NCBI RefSeq assembly: GCF_013377085.1
Contig: NZ_JACAAX010000004.1
Span: 186,001-250,000, forward strand
Origin: Rhodoplanes sp.
Lineage (GTDB): Bacteria; Pseudomonadota; Alphaproteobacteria; Rhizobiales; Xanthobacteraceae
Direction: 5' to 3'
Length of the DNA stretch: 64,000 nt
Below the pieces are notes generated by a model. That model worked only from the letters and a program-made list of their open reading frames with translations, had not been told where the DNA came from and did no database searches. The translations under genes were made by a program, and so were the position numbers. Shown here piece after piece: positions 41,119 to 49,281 of the stretch; the first letter of the stretch is position 1; every line of letters begins with the position of its first letter.

Positions 41119-41664
41119 ATGAGCAGGCTGTTCGGAGAGGTCCGCCAGATCGGCTATGTGGTCGAGGACATCGAGGCGGCGATGCGCTACTGGGCCGGGA
41201 CGCTGGGGATCGGCCCGTGGTTCTACGCCGAGCGGATCGTCGACCAGGACTTCTATTACAAAGGCGAGCCGTCGCCGATCGTGCGCTCGGTCGCGCTCGC
41301 CAATTCCGGCTTCATCCAGATGGAGCTCGTGCAGCAACGCAACGACGCTCCGTCGATGTACCTGGATTTCCTGCGCGCCGGCCGCACCGGGGTGCAGCAC
41401 TTCGCCTACTGGACGACGACCTTCGACGAGCACCTGGCCAAGGCCACGGCCGCCGGCATGACGGTCGGCATGGGCGGGCAGGTCGGCGCCAACGGGCGCT
41501 ACGTCTATTTCGATTGCGAGTACCACCCCGGCACGGTGATCGAGCTCTCCGAGGTGTCCGGCCCGAAGGGGCGGCTGTTCAGGACGATCCGCGAGGCGAG
41601 CGAAGGATGGGACGGTGCGAACCCGATCCGCCCGTTCCCGGACCTGTCGACCCTAGAGGCCTGA
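41119..41664 (+). CDS. VOC (glyoxalase/epimerase-like) family protein
   Basis: Protein of 181 aa with the paired beta-alpha-beta-beta-beta units of the vicinal-oxygen-chelate fold. The first unit begins RQIGYVVEDIEAAMRYW, with Gln where most members have a metal His. The second has GVQHFAYWTTTFDEH and ends VIELSEVSG, providing a His and a Glu. It resembles methylmalonyl-CoA epimerase and lactoylglutathione lyase relatives. The ATG at 41119 is divergent from the TRAP operon, which suggests a linked role in acid-sugar or ketone metabolism. GACAGGAAAGG precedes it. Confidence 0.8.
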   Translation: MSRLFGEVRQIGYVVEDIEAAMRYWAGTLGIGPWFYAERIVDQDFYYKGEPSPIVRSVALANSGFIQMELVQQRNDAPSMYLDFLRAGRTGVQHFAYWTTTFDEHLAKATAAGMTVGMGGQVGANGRYVYFDCEYHPGTVIELSEVSGPKGRLFRTIREASEGWDGANPIRPFPDLSTLEA

Positions 41665-41668
41665 TCCG

Positions 41669-41714
41669 GAGCGCGTTCGGCAAAGCAGATTCCGATTGGC
41701 GTCCGAATGCGCTC
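41669..41714. repeat. Hairpin between VOC and protease genes
   Basis: GAGCGCGTTCGG / CCGAATGCGCTC, a 12-bp stem with one mismatch and a 22-base loop. It begins 4 bases after the VOC stop, between two convergent genes. It may act as terminator; the sequence also looks like a dispersed repeat. Confidence 0.6.
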
Positions 41715-41773
41715 TGAACGTCAGAGCCGGAGCGTTGTCATCTTGCGGACCGGGGGTACGCGGTCGAGGCGGC

Positions 41774-43969
41774 TCACTGCCCCCCGGCGCCGCGGGCCTG
41801 TGTCAGCAGCCAGGCCATGATCTCGGCGTTCTCCTGCACGGGGCCGAGCCGCCCGGAGCGGCCGGCGTGTCCGGCGCCCATGTCGGTCTTGAACACCAGC
41901 TCGCGGTCGTCCGTGCGGGTGGCGCGCAGCCTGGCGACCCACTTGGCCGGCTCGACATAGCGCACCTGGCTGTCGTGGAAGCCGGCGGTGACGAACATGG
42001 CCGGATAGGCCTTGGGCTCGATGTTGTCGTAGGGCGACCAGGCCCGGATGTTGTCGTAGTGCTCGGGGATCGCCGGATTGCCCCACTCGACCCATTCGAG
42101 CGTGGTGAGCGGGATCGAGGCGTCCGACGTGGTGGTGAGCACGTCGACGAACGGCACCTCGGCGACGATCCCGGCGAACAGGTCCGGCCGCATGTTGGCG
42201 ACCGCGCCGACCAGAAGTCCCCCAGCCGAGCCGCCGCGCGAAAACAGGGCGCGACGGTCGGCAAACCCTTGCGCCACCAGGGCCTCGCCGGCGGCGATGA
42301 AGTCCGTGAAGCTGTTGCGCTTCATCAGGCCGCGGCCGTCGCGGTGCCAGCGCTCGCCCTTCTCGTGGCCGCCGCGCACATGCGCCATCGCATGGACGAA
42401 GCCGCGGTCGATCAGGCTGAACACGCTCTCGGTGAAGGTCGGCCGCTGGCTGTAGCCGTAGGCGCCGTAGCCGACCAGCAGGGTCGGGTTGCCGCCCGGC
42501 CGCCTCAGGCTCTTCTTATAGGTGAGCGTGACGGGCACGCGCTCGCCGTCCGGCGCCACCGCCTCGATCCGCTCCACCGCGTAGTCGTCCGGCTTCAGCC
42601 AGCGGGCCGCCGGATCCTCGCGCCGCAGCGTCAGGGTCCCGGTCGCCATGTCGAAGTCGTAGGTGCGCTCCGGCTGCAGCGGCGCGCTGAAGCGGAAGCG
42701 CAGCACGCTGGTGTCCGGCTCGCGGTTGCCGCCGAAGGCGCCGTAGAAGAAGCTCGTCGAGGCGACGCCGATCGCCGCCGGCTGCGGCACCGCGATCTCG
42801 GTCTTGTCGGACAGGCGCAGCACCTTGATGCCGATGCCGCTGTCGCGCTCCTCGTCGTAGGCGACGAAGTCGCGGAACGGCTCGATGCGCCAGATGAAGC
42901 GGCCCGGCCGTTGTGGAATCAGCTCACGCCAATGCGCGGCGTCGGGGGTCGCTTCGGGCGCCGTCATCACGCGGAAGTCGGGCGCGTCGAGATCGGTGCG
43001 GATGTAGAACGTGTCGCCGACATGGTCGATGTCGTAGCGCACGCCGACGCGGCGCGGCTCGACGACGCGGAAAGTTCCGTCCGGCTGGTCGGCGGCCAGA
43101 TAGCGCGCCTCGCTGGTCTGCTCCTGATCGCTCTCGATCAGGATGAAGCGGCGCGACTTGCTGCGCCGGACCACGACGCTGAAGGTCGGGTCGCTCTCCT
43201 CGTAGGCCAGCACGTCGGTGTCGGTCGGTGCGCCGAGCCGGTGGCGCCAGACCTGGTAGCCGCGCAGCGTCTCGGGCTCCCGCCGCACGTAAAAGAGCGT
43301 CGTCGAGTCGGCCGCGAAGGCGAAGCTCTCGGCGCCGTCCGAGATGCCCTGGTCGGTGACGGCGCCGGTGGCGATGTCGCGCACGAACAGGCGGGTCTGC
43401 CGGTCGCCGGTGAAATCGACCATGAAGGCGACGCGCCGCCCGTCCGGGCTCGGCTGCCAGCGGCCGAGTCGGTAGAGCGCATGGCCGGCGGCCAGCGCCG
43501 GCACGTCGAGCACGATCTCCTCGACGGCGCCGGGCGCGTCGCGGCGGCGGACGATCACCGGATACTGGGCGCCCTCGGCGAAGCGGCGCTCATACAGCCA
43601 GCCGCCGTCGCGGAACGGCACGCTGGCTTCGGAGTGGCCGCTGCGCTGCCGCAGCTCGGCGGCGATCTCGTCGATCAGCGGCCTGATGGTGGCGAGGCGG
43701 CGCTCGGCATAGGTATTCTCGGCGGCGAGATGCGCCAGCACGGCGGGATCGTTGCGGTTCGCCAGCCACTGATAGGGGTCGACGCGGTCGTGGCCGTGCT
43801 CGTGCAAAACGGTCGGGACGGTTTTGGCGACGGGCGGCTTCGCTGTCGCCGCCGCTTCGTCAGCAGCGGCGGCCGGGACCGAACTTGTGAGAATGACGAA
43901 AAGCGCTGCACAGGACAGCGCACCGAAGAACAGAGCGGCGATGGAACGAGAAAAGGTGCCGTGTCGCAT
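41774..43969 (-). CDS. Oligopeptidase B-like S9 serine peptidase, exported
   Basis: Prolyl-oligopeptidase-family protease of 731 aa. It has a signal-like hydrophobic stretch (IAALFFGALSCAALFVILTS, ~10-29), so it is probably periplasmic. The beta-propeller (~50-440) precedes the hydrolase domain. The nucleophile is in SRGGSAGGLL, the Asp in AGFHDSQVRYVEP and the His in MGAGHAGRSG. The GYGAYGYSQRPTF and AHVRGGHEKGERWH blocks are typical of oligopeptidase B, which cuts after Arg or Lys in short peptides. The ATG at 43969 starts the signal; the extra upstream frame reads as non-coding. Confidence 0.9.
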   Translation of the reverse strand: MRHGTFSRSIAALFFGALSCAALFVILTSSVPAAAADEAAATAKPPVAKTVPTVLHEHGHDRVDPYQWLANRNDPAVLAHLAAENTYAERRLATIRPLIDEIAAELRQRSGHSEASVPFRDGGWLYERRFAEGAQYPVIVRRRDAPGAVEEIVLDVPALAAGHALYRLGRWQPSPDGRRVAFMVDFTGDRQTRLFVRDIATGAVTDQGISDGAESFAFAADSTTLFYVRREPETLRGYQVWRHRLGAPTDTDVLAYEESDPTFSVVVRRSKSRRFILIESDQEQTSEARYLAADQPDGTFRVVEPRRVGVRYDIDHVGDTFYIRTDLDAPDFRVMTAPEATPDAAHWRELIPQRPGRFIWRIEPFRDFVAYDEERDSGIGIKVLRLSDKTEIAVPQPAAIGVASTSFFYGAFGGNREPDTSVLRFRFSAPLQPERTYDFDMATGTLTLRREDPAARWLKPDDYAVERIEAVAPDGERVPVTLTYKKSLRRPGGNPTLLVGYGAYGYSQRPTFTESVFSLIDRGFVHAMAHVRGGHEKGERWHRDGRGLMKRNSFTDFIAAGEALVAQGFADRRALFSRGGSAGGLLVGAVANMRPDLFAGIVAEVPFVDVLTTTSDASIPLTTLEWVEWGNPAIPEHYDNIRAWSPYDNIEPKAYPAMFVTAGFHDSQVRYVEPAKWVARLRATRTDDRELVFKTDMGAGHAGRSGRLGPVQENAEIMAWLLTQARGAGGQ

Positions 43970-44066
43970 GCATGGTCCGTCGCTGGTCCGCCCCCGCGCC
44001 ACCGAGCACCGGACTATGGCCAATGCGCGACGGGATGACCAGTCACGATCATGCGCGCATGCGCGC

Positions 44067-44777
44067 TCAGGCGGCTGTCCGCCGTGCCCGGAAGCTGATG
44101 CGGGCCGGGTTGTGCTCCATGTTCTCGGCCAGCCGCTCGGCCGAGAAGCCGGCTCTCGAGAGAATGTCGCGGAACTCCGCCTCGGTGTATTTGGCGATGC
44201 CGAGCTTTTGGCGGAGCTTGCTGTAGGACGAGAGCGCCGTGCGGGCGACGCCGACCAGGGCGGCGAGCAAAAAGCCGTTCGCATACGCATAGCGCAGCAA
44301 TGCGAACAGGTCGCTGACGGCGCCGACATCGGGCGGGATCACGTCGGCGACGATCAGCACGCCGTCGGCCGTGAGCAGGCGCCGCCATTGCGCGAGCAGA
44401 CCGTCGAGATCCGCCCGGCCGAGATACTGCACCACCGAGTTGGCGACGATCAGCTCGAACGAGCCGGCCGGATACGCCGTCAGCTCTTCCGGGCTGGCGA
44501 CGGCGATGTTGGGTACGGCCGAGAAGCGCGCCGCGAGGTTCTTTCGCACGTTCGGCGCGGCGTCCGACAGCACCACGCGGCGCGCGACCTTCGCCACCGT
44601 GTCGGCGTGCAGTGCCTCGCCGCAGCCGAAGTCGAGTACGCGGGCCTGCGGTCCCGGCACATAGCCGGCGATCGCATCGGCGATGTCGCGGTAATGCACG
44701 TCGGCATGCCGCGCATTCACGTAGATCGAATGCGGATTGTCCCAGAAGCCGACCCAGTCGCGGATGGTGGTGGTCAT
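44067..44777 (-). CDS. Class I SAM-dependent methyltransferase
   Basis: Methyltransferase of 236 aa with the SAM-binding motif I in RVLDFGCGEALHAD (~47-60), motif II-like LSDAAP and a post-motif LIVANSVVQYL. Cytoplasmic, substrate unknown. The ATG at 44777 shares one base with the stop of the GT39 gene (TGATG), and AGGAC lies 8 bases upstream. It is therefore the third gene of a coupled operon with two glycosyltransferases, probably modifying a lipid-linked sugar or glycan. Confidence 0.87.
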   Translation of the reverse strand: MTTTIRDWVGFWDNPHSIYVNARHADVHYRDIADAIAGYVPGPQARVLDFGCGEALHADTVAKVARRVVLSDAAPNVRKNLAARFSAVPNIAVASPEELTAYPAGSFELIVANSVVQYLGRADLDGLLAQWRRLLTADGVLIVADVIPPDVGAVSDLFALLRYAYANGFLLAALVGVARTALSSYSKLRQKLGIAKYTEAEFRDILSRAGFSAERLAENMEHNPARISFRARRTAA

Positions 44778-46474
44778 CACGATGTCCTGCCAGGGTCTCG
44801 ATGCCCGTCATGGCCGGGCTTGACCCGGCCATCCATCAGGTTTCGCAAAAACGCTTTGTTCGAAGCGGGATGGATCGCCGGGTCAAGCCCGGCGATGACG
44901 CCGGTGAGGGAGGCTGACACGGCCGCACTCCTGGGCCCGCTCTGCGGCGGCACGATCAGCAGGCGGTAGGGCGACGGGAGGTTGGTCTCGCCGAAGAAGG
45001 TGCGGGTGACGGCGAGATCGACGATGCGGGCGTCCGGCTCGGTCGCGGCGCGGGCCGCCAGTTCCCGCCGGCAGGGGCCGTCGTCGCCCTTGCACACGGC
45101 GACATAGCCGTCGCGCAGCAACTGCTCGGGCGTCACCCACGGCGCCGTCGCCAGCGAGAAGCCCGGCACCGAGTCCGGATGGTCGGGATGATAGAACGTG
45201 ATGGCGGCGCCGAGATCGGGATCGCCGATCACCACCGACAGCCGCCGGCCGGTCGCACTCGCCCATTCGCGCGAGACTGCGTCGGTGAGCGGCGCGAAAT
45301 AGGCGCGGCCTTCCTTGTTGCCGTCCCAGTGGCGCATGAGCGCGACGGCGGGCGCCGCCGCCACGATCAGCAGCGTCACGATCAGCACGGCGCCGGCGAG
45401 CGTCGCCGCGGCGGCGCGTGAGACGACGGCCTCGGCCGGCGCCAGTAGCACGACCGGCAGCAGGAACCACGCCTGCATGGTCCACAGCGAGGTCAGCTCG
45501 ACGCCGACGAACGGCGCCGTCACGGCCGGGATCAGCAGCGGCAGCACCAGCAGATGGACCAGCATGCGCCGGTCGGGATCCTGCGGCCACAGCGCCGCGG
45601 CGATCGTCTGGCGGTTCGGGCGGACCATCACGAGCCAGGCGATGATCGGTCCCGCCACATAGGCGACCGCGCCGAGGAGATACAGCACCGCCTTCCACAG
45701 GATCGCCGCCTGGGTCGCGCCGCCATGCACCGCATAGGCGTAGCCGAACGGCTGGAAGCCCGTGGTGGCGAGCCAGTACAGATGCGGCGACAGCACGGCG
45801 ACGCCGGCCAGGATCGACACCCAGGGCGACGGTGATCTGAGATAGGCAAAGCGCGCCGGATGCAGCAGCGCGGCGATCGGCAGGCTCACCACCAGATAGA
45901 TCGAGTAGTACTTGCCCAGCATGGCGAGCGCGCAGGCGGCGCCCGCCGCCGCCGACCAGCCGAACCTGCGGCTCTCATAGGCGCGCAAGAAGCAGTAGAC
46001 GGCGAGCGGCCAGGTCGAGAGCAGCGTCTGGTTGGAGGCGAAGCGCTGGCCGTGGAACTGATAGAACGGCGTCAGCAACAGGAACAGCAGCACCAGCACG
46101 CGCTTGTCGCCGGACAGGTACCGCTTGGCGATGCAGTCGACCATGAACAGCGCGAAGGCGGCGTTGACCATCGCGAGCAGGTGGAACGACCACTCGACGA
46201 GCGGGAACACCGAAAACCACGCTGCCGCCATCAGGGCGCCGAGCGGCGGGTGCTTGTAGTAGCCGGGGCCAGGATGGCGGCTCCAGGCATAGACCTCCAC
46301 GAGATCCGGGTGGAGATCCAGCGACGTGTAGGAGATCACCTGGAACGCCGTCCAGGCGATGACGAACAGCATCAGCAGGATCGCGGTGGCTCGGCCGTCG
46401 TCGGCGTGGTCGAGCCACGCGCCGATGATTCGGCGCGGCATCGAGACTCGTACAGGAGCCGCGGTGGTGCTCAT
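44777..46474 (-). CDS. ArnT-like GT39/GT83 membrane glycosyltransferase
   Basis: Polytopic membrane protein of ~565 aa, with about a dozen hydrophobic helices after residue ~30. Family features: DLHPDLVEVYAWSRHPGPGY and YYKHPPLGA near the first loop, with the conserved acidic and His residues of polyprenyl-phosphate-sugar glycosyltransferases. It would move a sugar from undecaprenyl phosphate to an acceptor on the outer face of the membrane. Odd: the last ~45 residues, including VIAGLDPAIHPAS and MDGRVKPGHDG, are translated from a dispersed hairpin repeat. The start overlaps the GT2 stop by ATGA. Confidence 0.87.
   Translation of the reverse strand: MSTTAAPVRVSMPRRIIGAWLDHADDGRATAILLMLFVIAWTAFQVISYTSLDLHPDLVEVYAWSRHPGPGYYKHPPLGALMAAAWFSVFPLVEWSFHLLAMVNAAFALFMVDCIAKRYLSGDKRVLVLLFLLLTPFYQFHGQRFASNQTLLSTWPLAVYCFLRAYESRRFGWSAAAGAACALAMLGKYYSIYLVVSLPIAALLHPARFAYLRSPSPWVSILAGVAVLSPHLYWLATTGFQPFGYAYAVHGGATQAAILWKAVLYLLGAVAYVAGPIIAWLVMVRPNRQTIAAALWPQDPDRRMLVHLLVLPLLIPAVTAPFVGVELTSLWTMQAWFLLPVVLLAPAEAVVSRAAAATLAGAVLIVTLLIVAAAPAVALMRHWDGNKEGRAYFAPLTDAVSREWASATGRRLSVVIGDPDLGAAITFYHPDHPDSVPGFSLATAPWVTPEQLLRDGYVAVCKGDDGPCRRELAARAATEPDARIVDLAVTRTFFGETNLPSPYRLLIVPPQSGPRSAAVSASLTGVIAGLDPAIHPASNKAFLRNLMDGRVKPGHDGHRDPGRTS
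44806..44900. repeat. Paired-hairpin repeat, copy C, inside the GT39-like gene
   Basis: CGTCATGGCCGGGCTTGACCCGG..., ATCCATC / GATGGAT centre, GGGTCAAGCCCGGCGATGACG. It has the same plan as the copies at 22.4 and 25.0 kb. Here it lies within the 3' end of a reading frame and codes for the C-terminal tail of the protein. Confidence 0.87.
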
Positions 46475-47544
46475 GAGCCGGTGGAGGCCCGCCGCGGCGG
46501 CTCCCCGTGGACCGCCTCGATCGGGGCGCCGGGCGAGTTGCGCGAGGTTTCGGTCTCGGCCACCAGGAAGGGCGGCCATCGGCGGGTCTCGCGCAGGACG
46601 CGGCCGATATATTCGCCGATGATGCCCAGCACCAGGAACTGGCCGGCCCCCATGATGGCGATCGCCGACATGGTCGAGGTCCAGCCCGCCACCGTGTGGC
46701 CGATGGCGAGGAAGCTGACGATCGAGTAGACCAGCAGCAGCACGCCGATCAGCGCGAAGATCAGCGCCAGATGGATGGCGATGCGCAGCGGCCGCACGCT
46801 GTGGGCGATGATGCCGGTGACGGCGAGGTCGATCATGCGGCGGAGCGTGTAGCTCGACTCGCCCTCGCTGCGCATGCCCTGGCGGTACGGGACCTTGACC
46901 AGCGGATACCCGACCCAGCGCACCAGGCCGCGCAGAAAGAGGTCGTGGTCGTCGAAGCCGTTGATGGTGTCGACCACGGCGCGGTCGAGCAGCAGGAAGT
47001 CGGCGCTGCCCGGCTCGATGCGCACGTCGCCGATGGTGTCGAGCAGCTTGTAGTAGAAGCGCGAGGTGAGGCGCTTCATGAACGACACGTCGCCGGCGGC
47101 GCTGTCGCGTTGCGCCGCGACGATCTTGGCGCCCTCGCGCCATTTGGCGACCATCTCGGGGATCAGCTCGGGCGGATGCTCGAAGTCGCAGTCCATCAGC
47201 ACGACGAGGTCGCCCTTCGCGTGCCGCAGGCCCGCCCGCAGCGCCGGCTGGTGGCCGAAATTGCGGGTGAACGACACGTAGCGGACATGCGGATCGGCGG
47301 CGGCGAGGCGGCGCAGCTCGGCCAGCGTCTCGTCGCGCGAGCAGTCGTCGACGAAGACCACCTCGAAGCGGCCGAGCGCGCCCGCCACCTCGGCGAGCCG
47401 CTGCGCCATCGGGCCGACATTGCGCGCCTCGTTGAAGGCGGGCAGCACGATCGAGAGGAGGGGTCCCTCCGTCGCCCGCCGATCCGATCCGATCGCCAAC
47501 CCGCTCTCCTGCTGTGCCTGCCGCGCGAGTGTCCTTGCGCGCAT
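46471..47544 (-). CDS. GT2 glycosyltransferase, DPM1/ArnC-like, with C-terminal TM pair
   Basis: Polyprenyl-phosphate sugar transferase of ~357 aa. The GT-A domain has LSIVLPAFNEARNV, VVFVDDCSRDETL (the DDxS-type nucleotide site), SFTRNFGHQPALRAGL, and VLMDCDFEHPPELIP with the DxD-like metal motif. Two C-terminal membrane helices (~270-330) anchor it: LALIFALIGVLLLVYSIVSF, then MGAGQFLVLGIIGEYIG. It would make a lipid-linked sugar used by the next gene. ATG at 47544; a GTG at 47580 is possible. The gene leads the GT2 - GT39 - methyltransferase operon. Confidence 0.9.
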   Translation of the reverse strand: MRARTLARQAQQESGLAIGSDRRATEGPLLSIVLPAFNEARNVGPMAQRLAEVAGALGRFEVVFVDDCSRDETLAELRRLAAADPHVRYVSFTRNFGHQPALRAGLRHAKGDLVVLMDCDFEHPPELIPEMVAKWREGAKIVAAQRDSAAGDVSFMKRLTSRFYYKLLDTIGDVRIEPGSADFLLLDRAVVDTINGFDDHDLFLRGLVRWVGYPLVKVPYRQGMRSEGESSYTLRRMIDLAVTGIIAHSVRPLRIAIHLALIFALIGVLLLVYSIVSFLAIGHTVAGWTSTMSAIAIMGAGQFLVLGIIGEYIGRVLRETRRWPPFLVAETETSRNSPGAPIEAVHGEPPRRASTGS

Positions 47545-47678
47545 CGCCGGCGCACCGCACGGCGTCGCCAGGGGCGCCACCGGGGTGCCGGCTCGGCTCG
47601 TTCAGGGCACAGTCGGGTGGAAGAATCAAGCCGGGCGGGACCCGGCCGGGTGGGCTGCGGCGCCGCGCGGGCTGCCGC

Positions 47679-48269
47679 TCAGGCCGCGTTACCGGCGGAG
47701 CGGCGCTCGCCGGCGCAGGCCTGGACGGCGGCGTGGGCCTCGGTCGCCCACAACTTCACCAGCGGGCCGGCCTTGCCGCGCACCGGGTCGCTGGTCGGCA
47801 GCGGCACCTGGGGGATGTCGACCAGCGCCTTGGCGTGCTCGGCCTTGCTGCCGCGGCAGATGTCGTACTTTCCGCTCGGCGGATAGGCGCCGATCACCAC
47901 GAGGTCCGGCGTGGCGGAGAGCCGCTGGTGGCCCGTGCCGGCCGGCAGCACGACGACGTCGCCGACCTTGAGGTCGACCTCGGCGCCGCGCTCGCCGCCG
48001 AAGCGCACGCACACGCGGCCGCGGGCGATACCCATCACCTCGTGGATGCGCGAGTGGTAGTGCGCGTAAGGGGAGATGCCGTTCCGCCAGGTGCCGACCC
48101 AACCGTGCCGCAGGAAGGTCTTCTCGATCAGCTCCTCGGGATGGGCCGAGCCCTTCATGTCGATGGCATCGCGCAACACCACGAACGACAGGATCGGGTT
48201 GTTGGGAATGATGCCGTCGTCCGCGAACCGGTGGGTTTCGGGGGCGTTCCGGGGGGGCTTTGCGTGCAT
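47679..48269 (-). CDS. Cupin-domain protein
   Basis: A 196-aa protein with one cupin barrel. Metal-ligand motifs are YAHYHSRIHEVMGIARG (HxH...E type) and LPAGTGHQ (final His). The N-terminal ~45 residues and the tail after ~150 are less ordered. The ATG at 48269 is read leftward, 99 bases upstream of the glycosyltransferase operon. The reaction is unknown; isomerase, dioxygenase or binding roles are all possible. Confidence 0.75.
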   Translation of the reverse strand: MHAKPPRNAPETHRFADDGIIPNNPILSFVVLRDAIDMKGSAHPEELIEKTFLRHGWVGTWRNGISPYAHYHSRIHEVMGIARGRVCVRFGGERGAEVDLKVGDVVVLPAGTGHQRLSATPDLVVIGAYPPSGKYDICRGSKAEHAKALVDIPQVPLPTSDPVRGKAGPLVKLWATEAHAAVQACAGERRSAGNAA

Positions 48270-48443
48270 ACGTTCATCCTGGCCACCGGGTGCCGGCGGT
48301 CCTTTTCCGGGCCGCAGTGTGCTTGCGACGGTTTAAATTGCCCTTAAGCCGGACGGTCCAATTCGGACAGGTCTAGCCCGACGGCCGCCGCAACCGAGCG
48401 GAGCGCCTAGTTGCGCGCGGCCCTTCGGCAGGGCGTCGCAGTG

Positions 48444-48929
48444 TCAGGCCGCGTCGACGCGGCGCTTGGCGACCAGGGCCTCGTAGCCGAAACAGGCCAG
48501 AGCCACGATGCGCGGGACCGGGCCGGGGTTCAGGTAGTAGCCGATCTGCCGCCGGCTGCGGCCGAGCAGCGCCGCCGCGGCCTGCTGGGTCAAGTGATTG
48601 CGCTCGAGAAAGCGGGCGAACTCGATGCTGTCCATCTCCTGCTCGGCGATCGTCTCGATCAGGTCCGCCGACATGTCGAGATCCGGCCCGTCCCAGGCGA
48701 CAGCGTCGCCGTCCTCGATCACATGCGCGGTCTCGAACAGAACAGGGTTGTTTCGCAGCGGCCTATAAACCTTGTAGCTCCCGAGCAGAGGGGCGATGTC
48801 CACGATCTCCGTCCGTCCGGCCCGGCTGCCTTCGGCCCAGGTGATCTCCAGGCGCGATGGGCCGACGACCCGCGCCGTGGCGATGCGGGCCATCGGAATG
48901 CCCGTGTCGAGGACCTCAGTCCCGCTCAT
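48444..48929 (-). CDS. DUF2442-like protein with C-terminal HTH (antitoxin-like)
   Basis: A 161-aa protein. Residues ~20-90 resemble DUF2442 (ARVVGPSRLEITWAEGSR, then VDIAPLLGSYKVYRPLRNN). The C-terminal part (~100-150) contains a helix-turn-helix, FARFLERNHLTQQAAAALLGRSRRQIGYYL. Its start overlaps the end of the DUF4160 gene by 14 bases. DUF4160 and DUF2442 pairs are often predicted as toxin-antitoxin-like modules. The HTH fits an autoregulatory antitoxin role, and two palindromes lie upstream of the operon. Function is inference. Confidence 0.75.
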   Translation of the reverse strand: MSGTEVLDTGIPMARIATARVVGPSRLEITWAEGSRAGRTEIVDIAPLLGSYKVYRPLRNNPVLFETAHVIEDGDAVAWDGPDLDMSADLIETIAEQEMDSIEFARFLERNHLTQQAAAALLGRSRRQIGYYLNPGPVPRIVALACFGYEALVAKRRVDAA

Positions 48930-49155
48930 TGAGCCGTCTCCACGCGTGCGCCAGTCGATCCTGATTGTCCGGGCTTTCGGCCCACGTGATCGCCTCTTCC
49001 AGGGCGCTCTTCGGTCCTCGTCCCTTCAGGACCCGGAACGACCCGAGTTCGATCGCCGCCGTCCATCCAGGTCCGCGAACATGGAAATGGGGCGGCATGT
49101 GATCTCCGGGGTAGATGCATATCTTGCATTGGCTCAGCCGCACGATCATCGGCAT
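48916..49155 (-). CDS. DUF4160-family small protein
   Basis: A 79-aa protein of the DUF4160 family: MPMIVRLSQCKICIYPGDH, then the family motif MPPHFHVRG and a C-terminal helical part with WRRLNERD. The ATG at 49155 is chosen because AAGGA lies 9 bases upstream; a longer frame to 49218 crosses the operator-like repeats. First gene of the two-gene module; it could be the toxin or a partner of the HTH protein. Confidence 0.78.
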   Translation of the reverse strand: MPMIVRLSQCKICIYPGDHMPPHFHVRGPGWTAAIELGSFRVLKGRGPKSALEEAITWAESPDNQDRLAHAWRRLNERD

Positions 49156-49184
49156 CGCCGCTATCCTTGAACGTAGAAAATAGT

Positions 49185-49228
49185 GCAATGATTGCGCATG
49201 ATCAAGAAAAATGGGCAATGGTTGCGCA
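49185..49228. promoter_or_regulatory. Two operator-like palindromes 30 bp apart
   Basis: GCAATGATTGCGCA (49185-49198) and GCAATGGTTGCGCA (49215-49228), identical except for one base. Each holds the palindrome GCAAT-N-ATTGC (the second with one mismatch). The spacing of 30 bases is close to three helical turns. They lie 30-73 bases upstream of the DUF4160 start, where an autorepressor would bind. Confidence 0.72.
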
Positions 49229-49235
49229 AAATTAG

Positions 49236-49260
49236 GACGCGGCGGCGCGTGCGCCGCGTC
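49236..49260 (-). terminator. GC-rich hairpin upstream of the DUF4160 module
   Basis: GACGCGGCG / CGCCGCGTC, a perfect 9-bp stem with a 7-base loop. On the minus strand it is followed by CTAATTTT. It lies between the carA terminator and the operator pair and may be a second barrier to read-through. Confidence 0.5.
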
Positions 49261-49281
49261 GTCAAATTATTGAGCTGCCAT

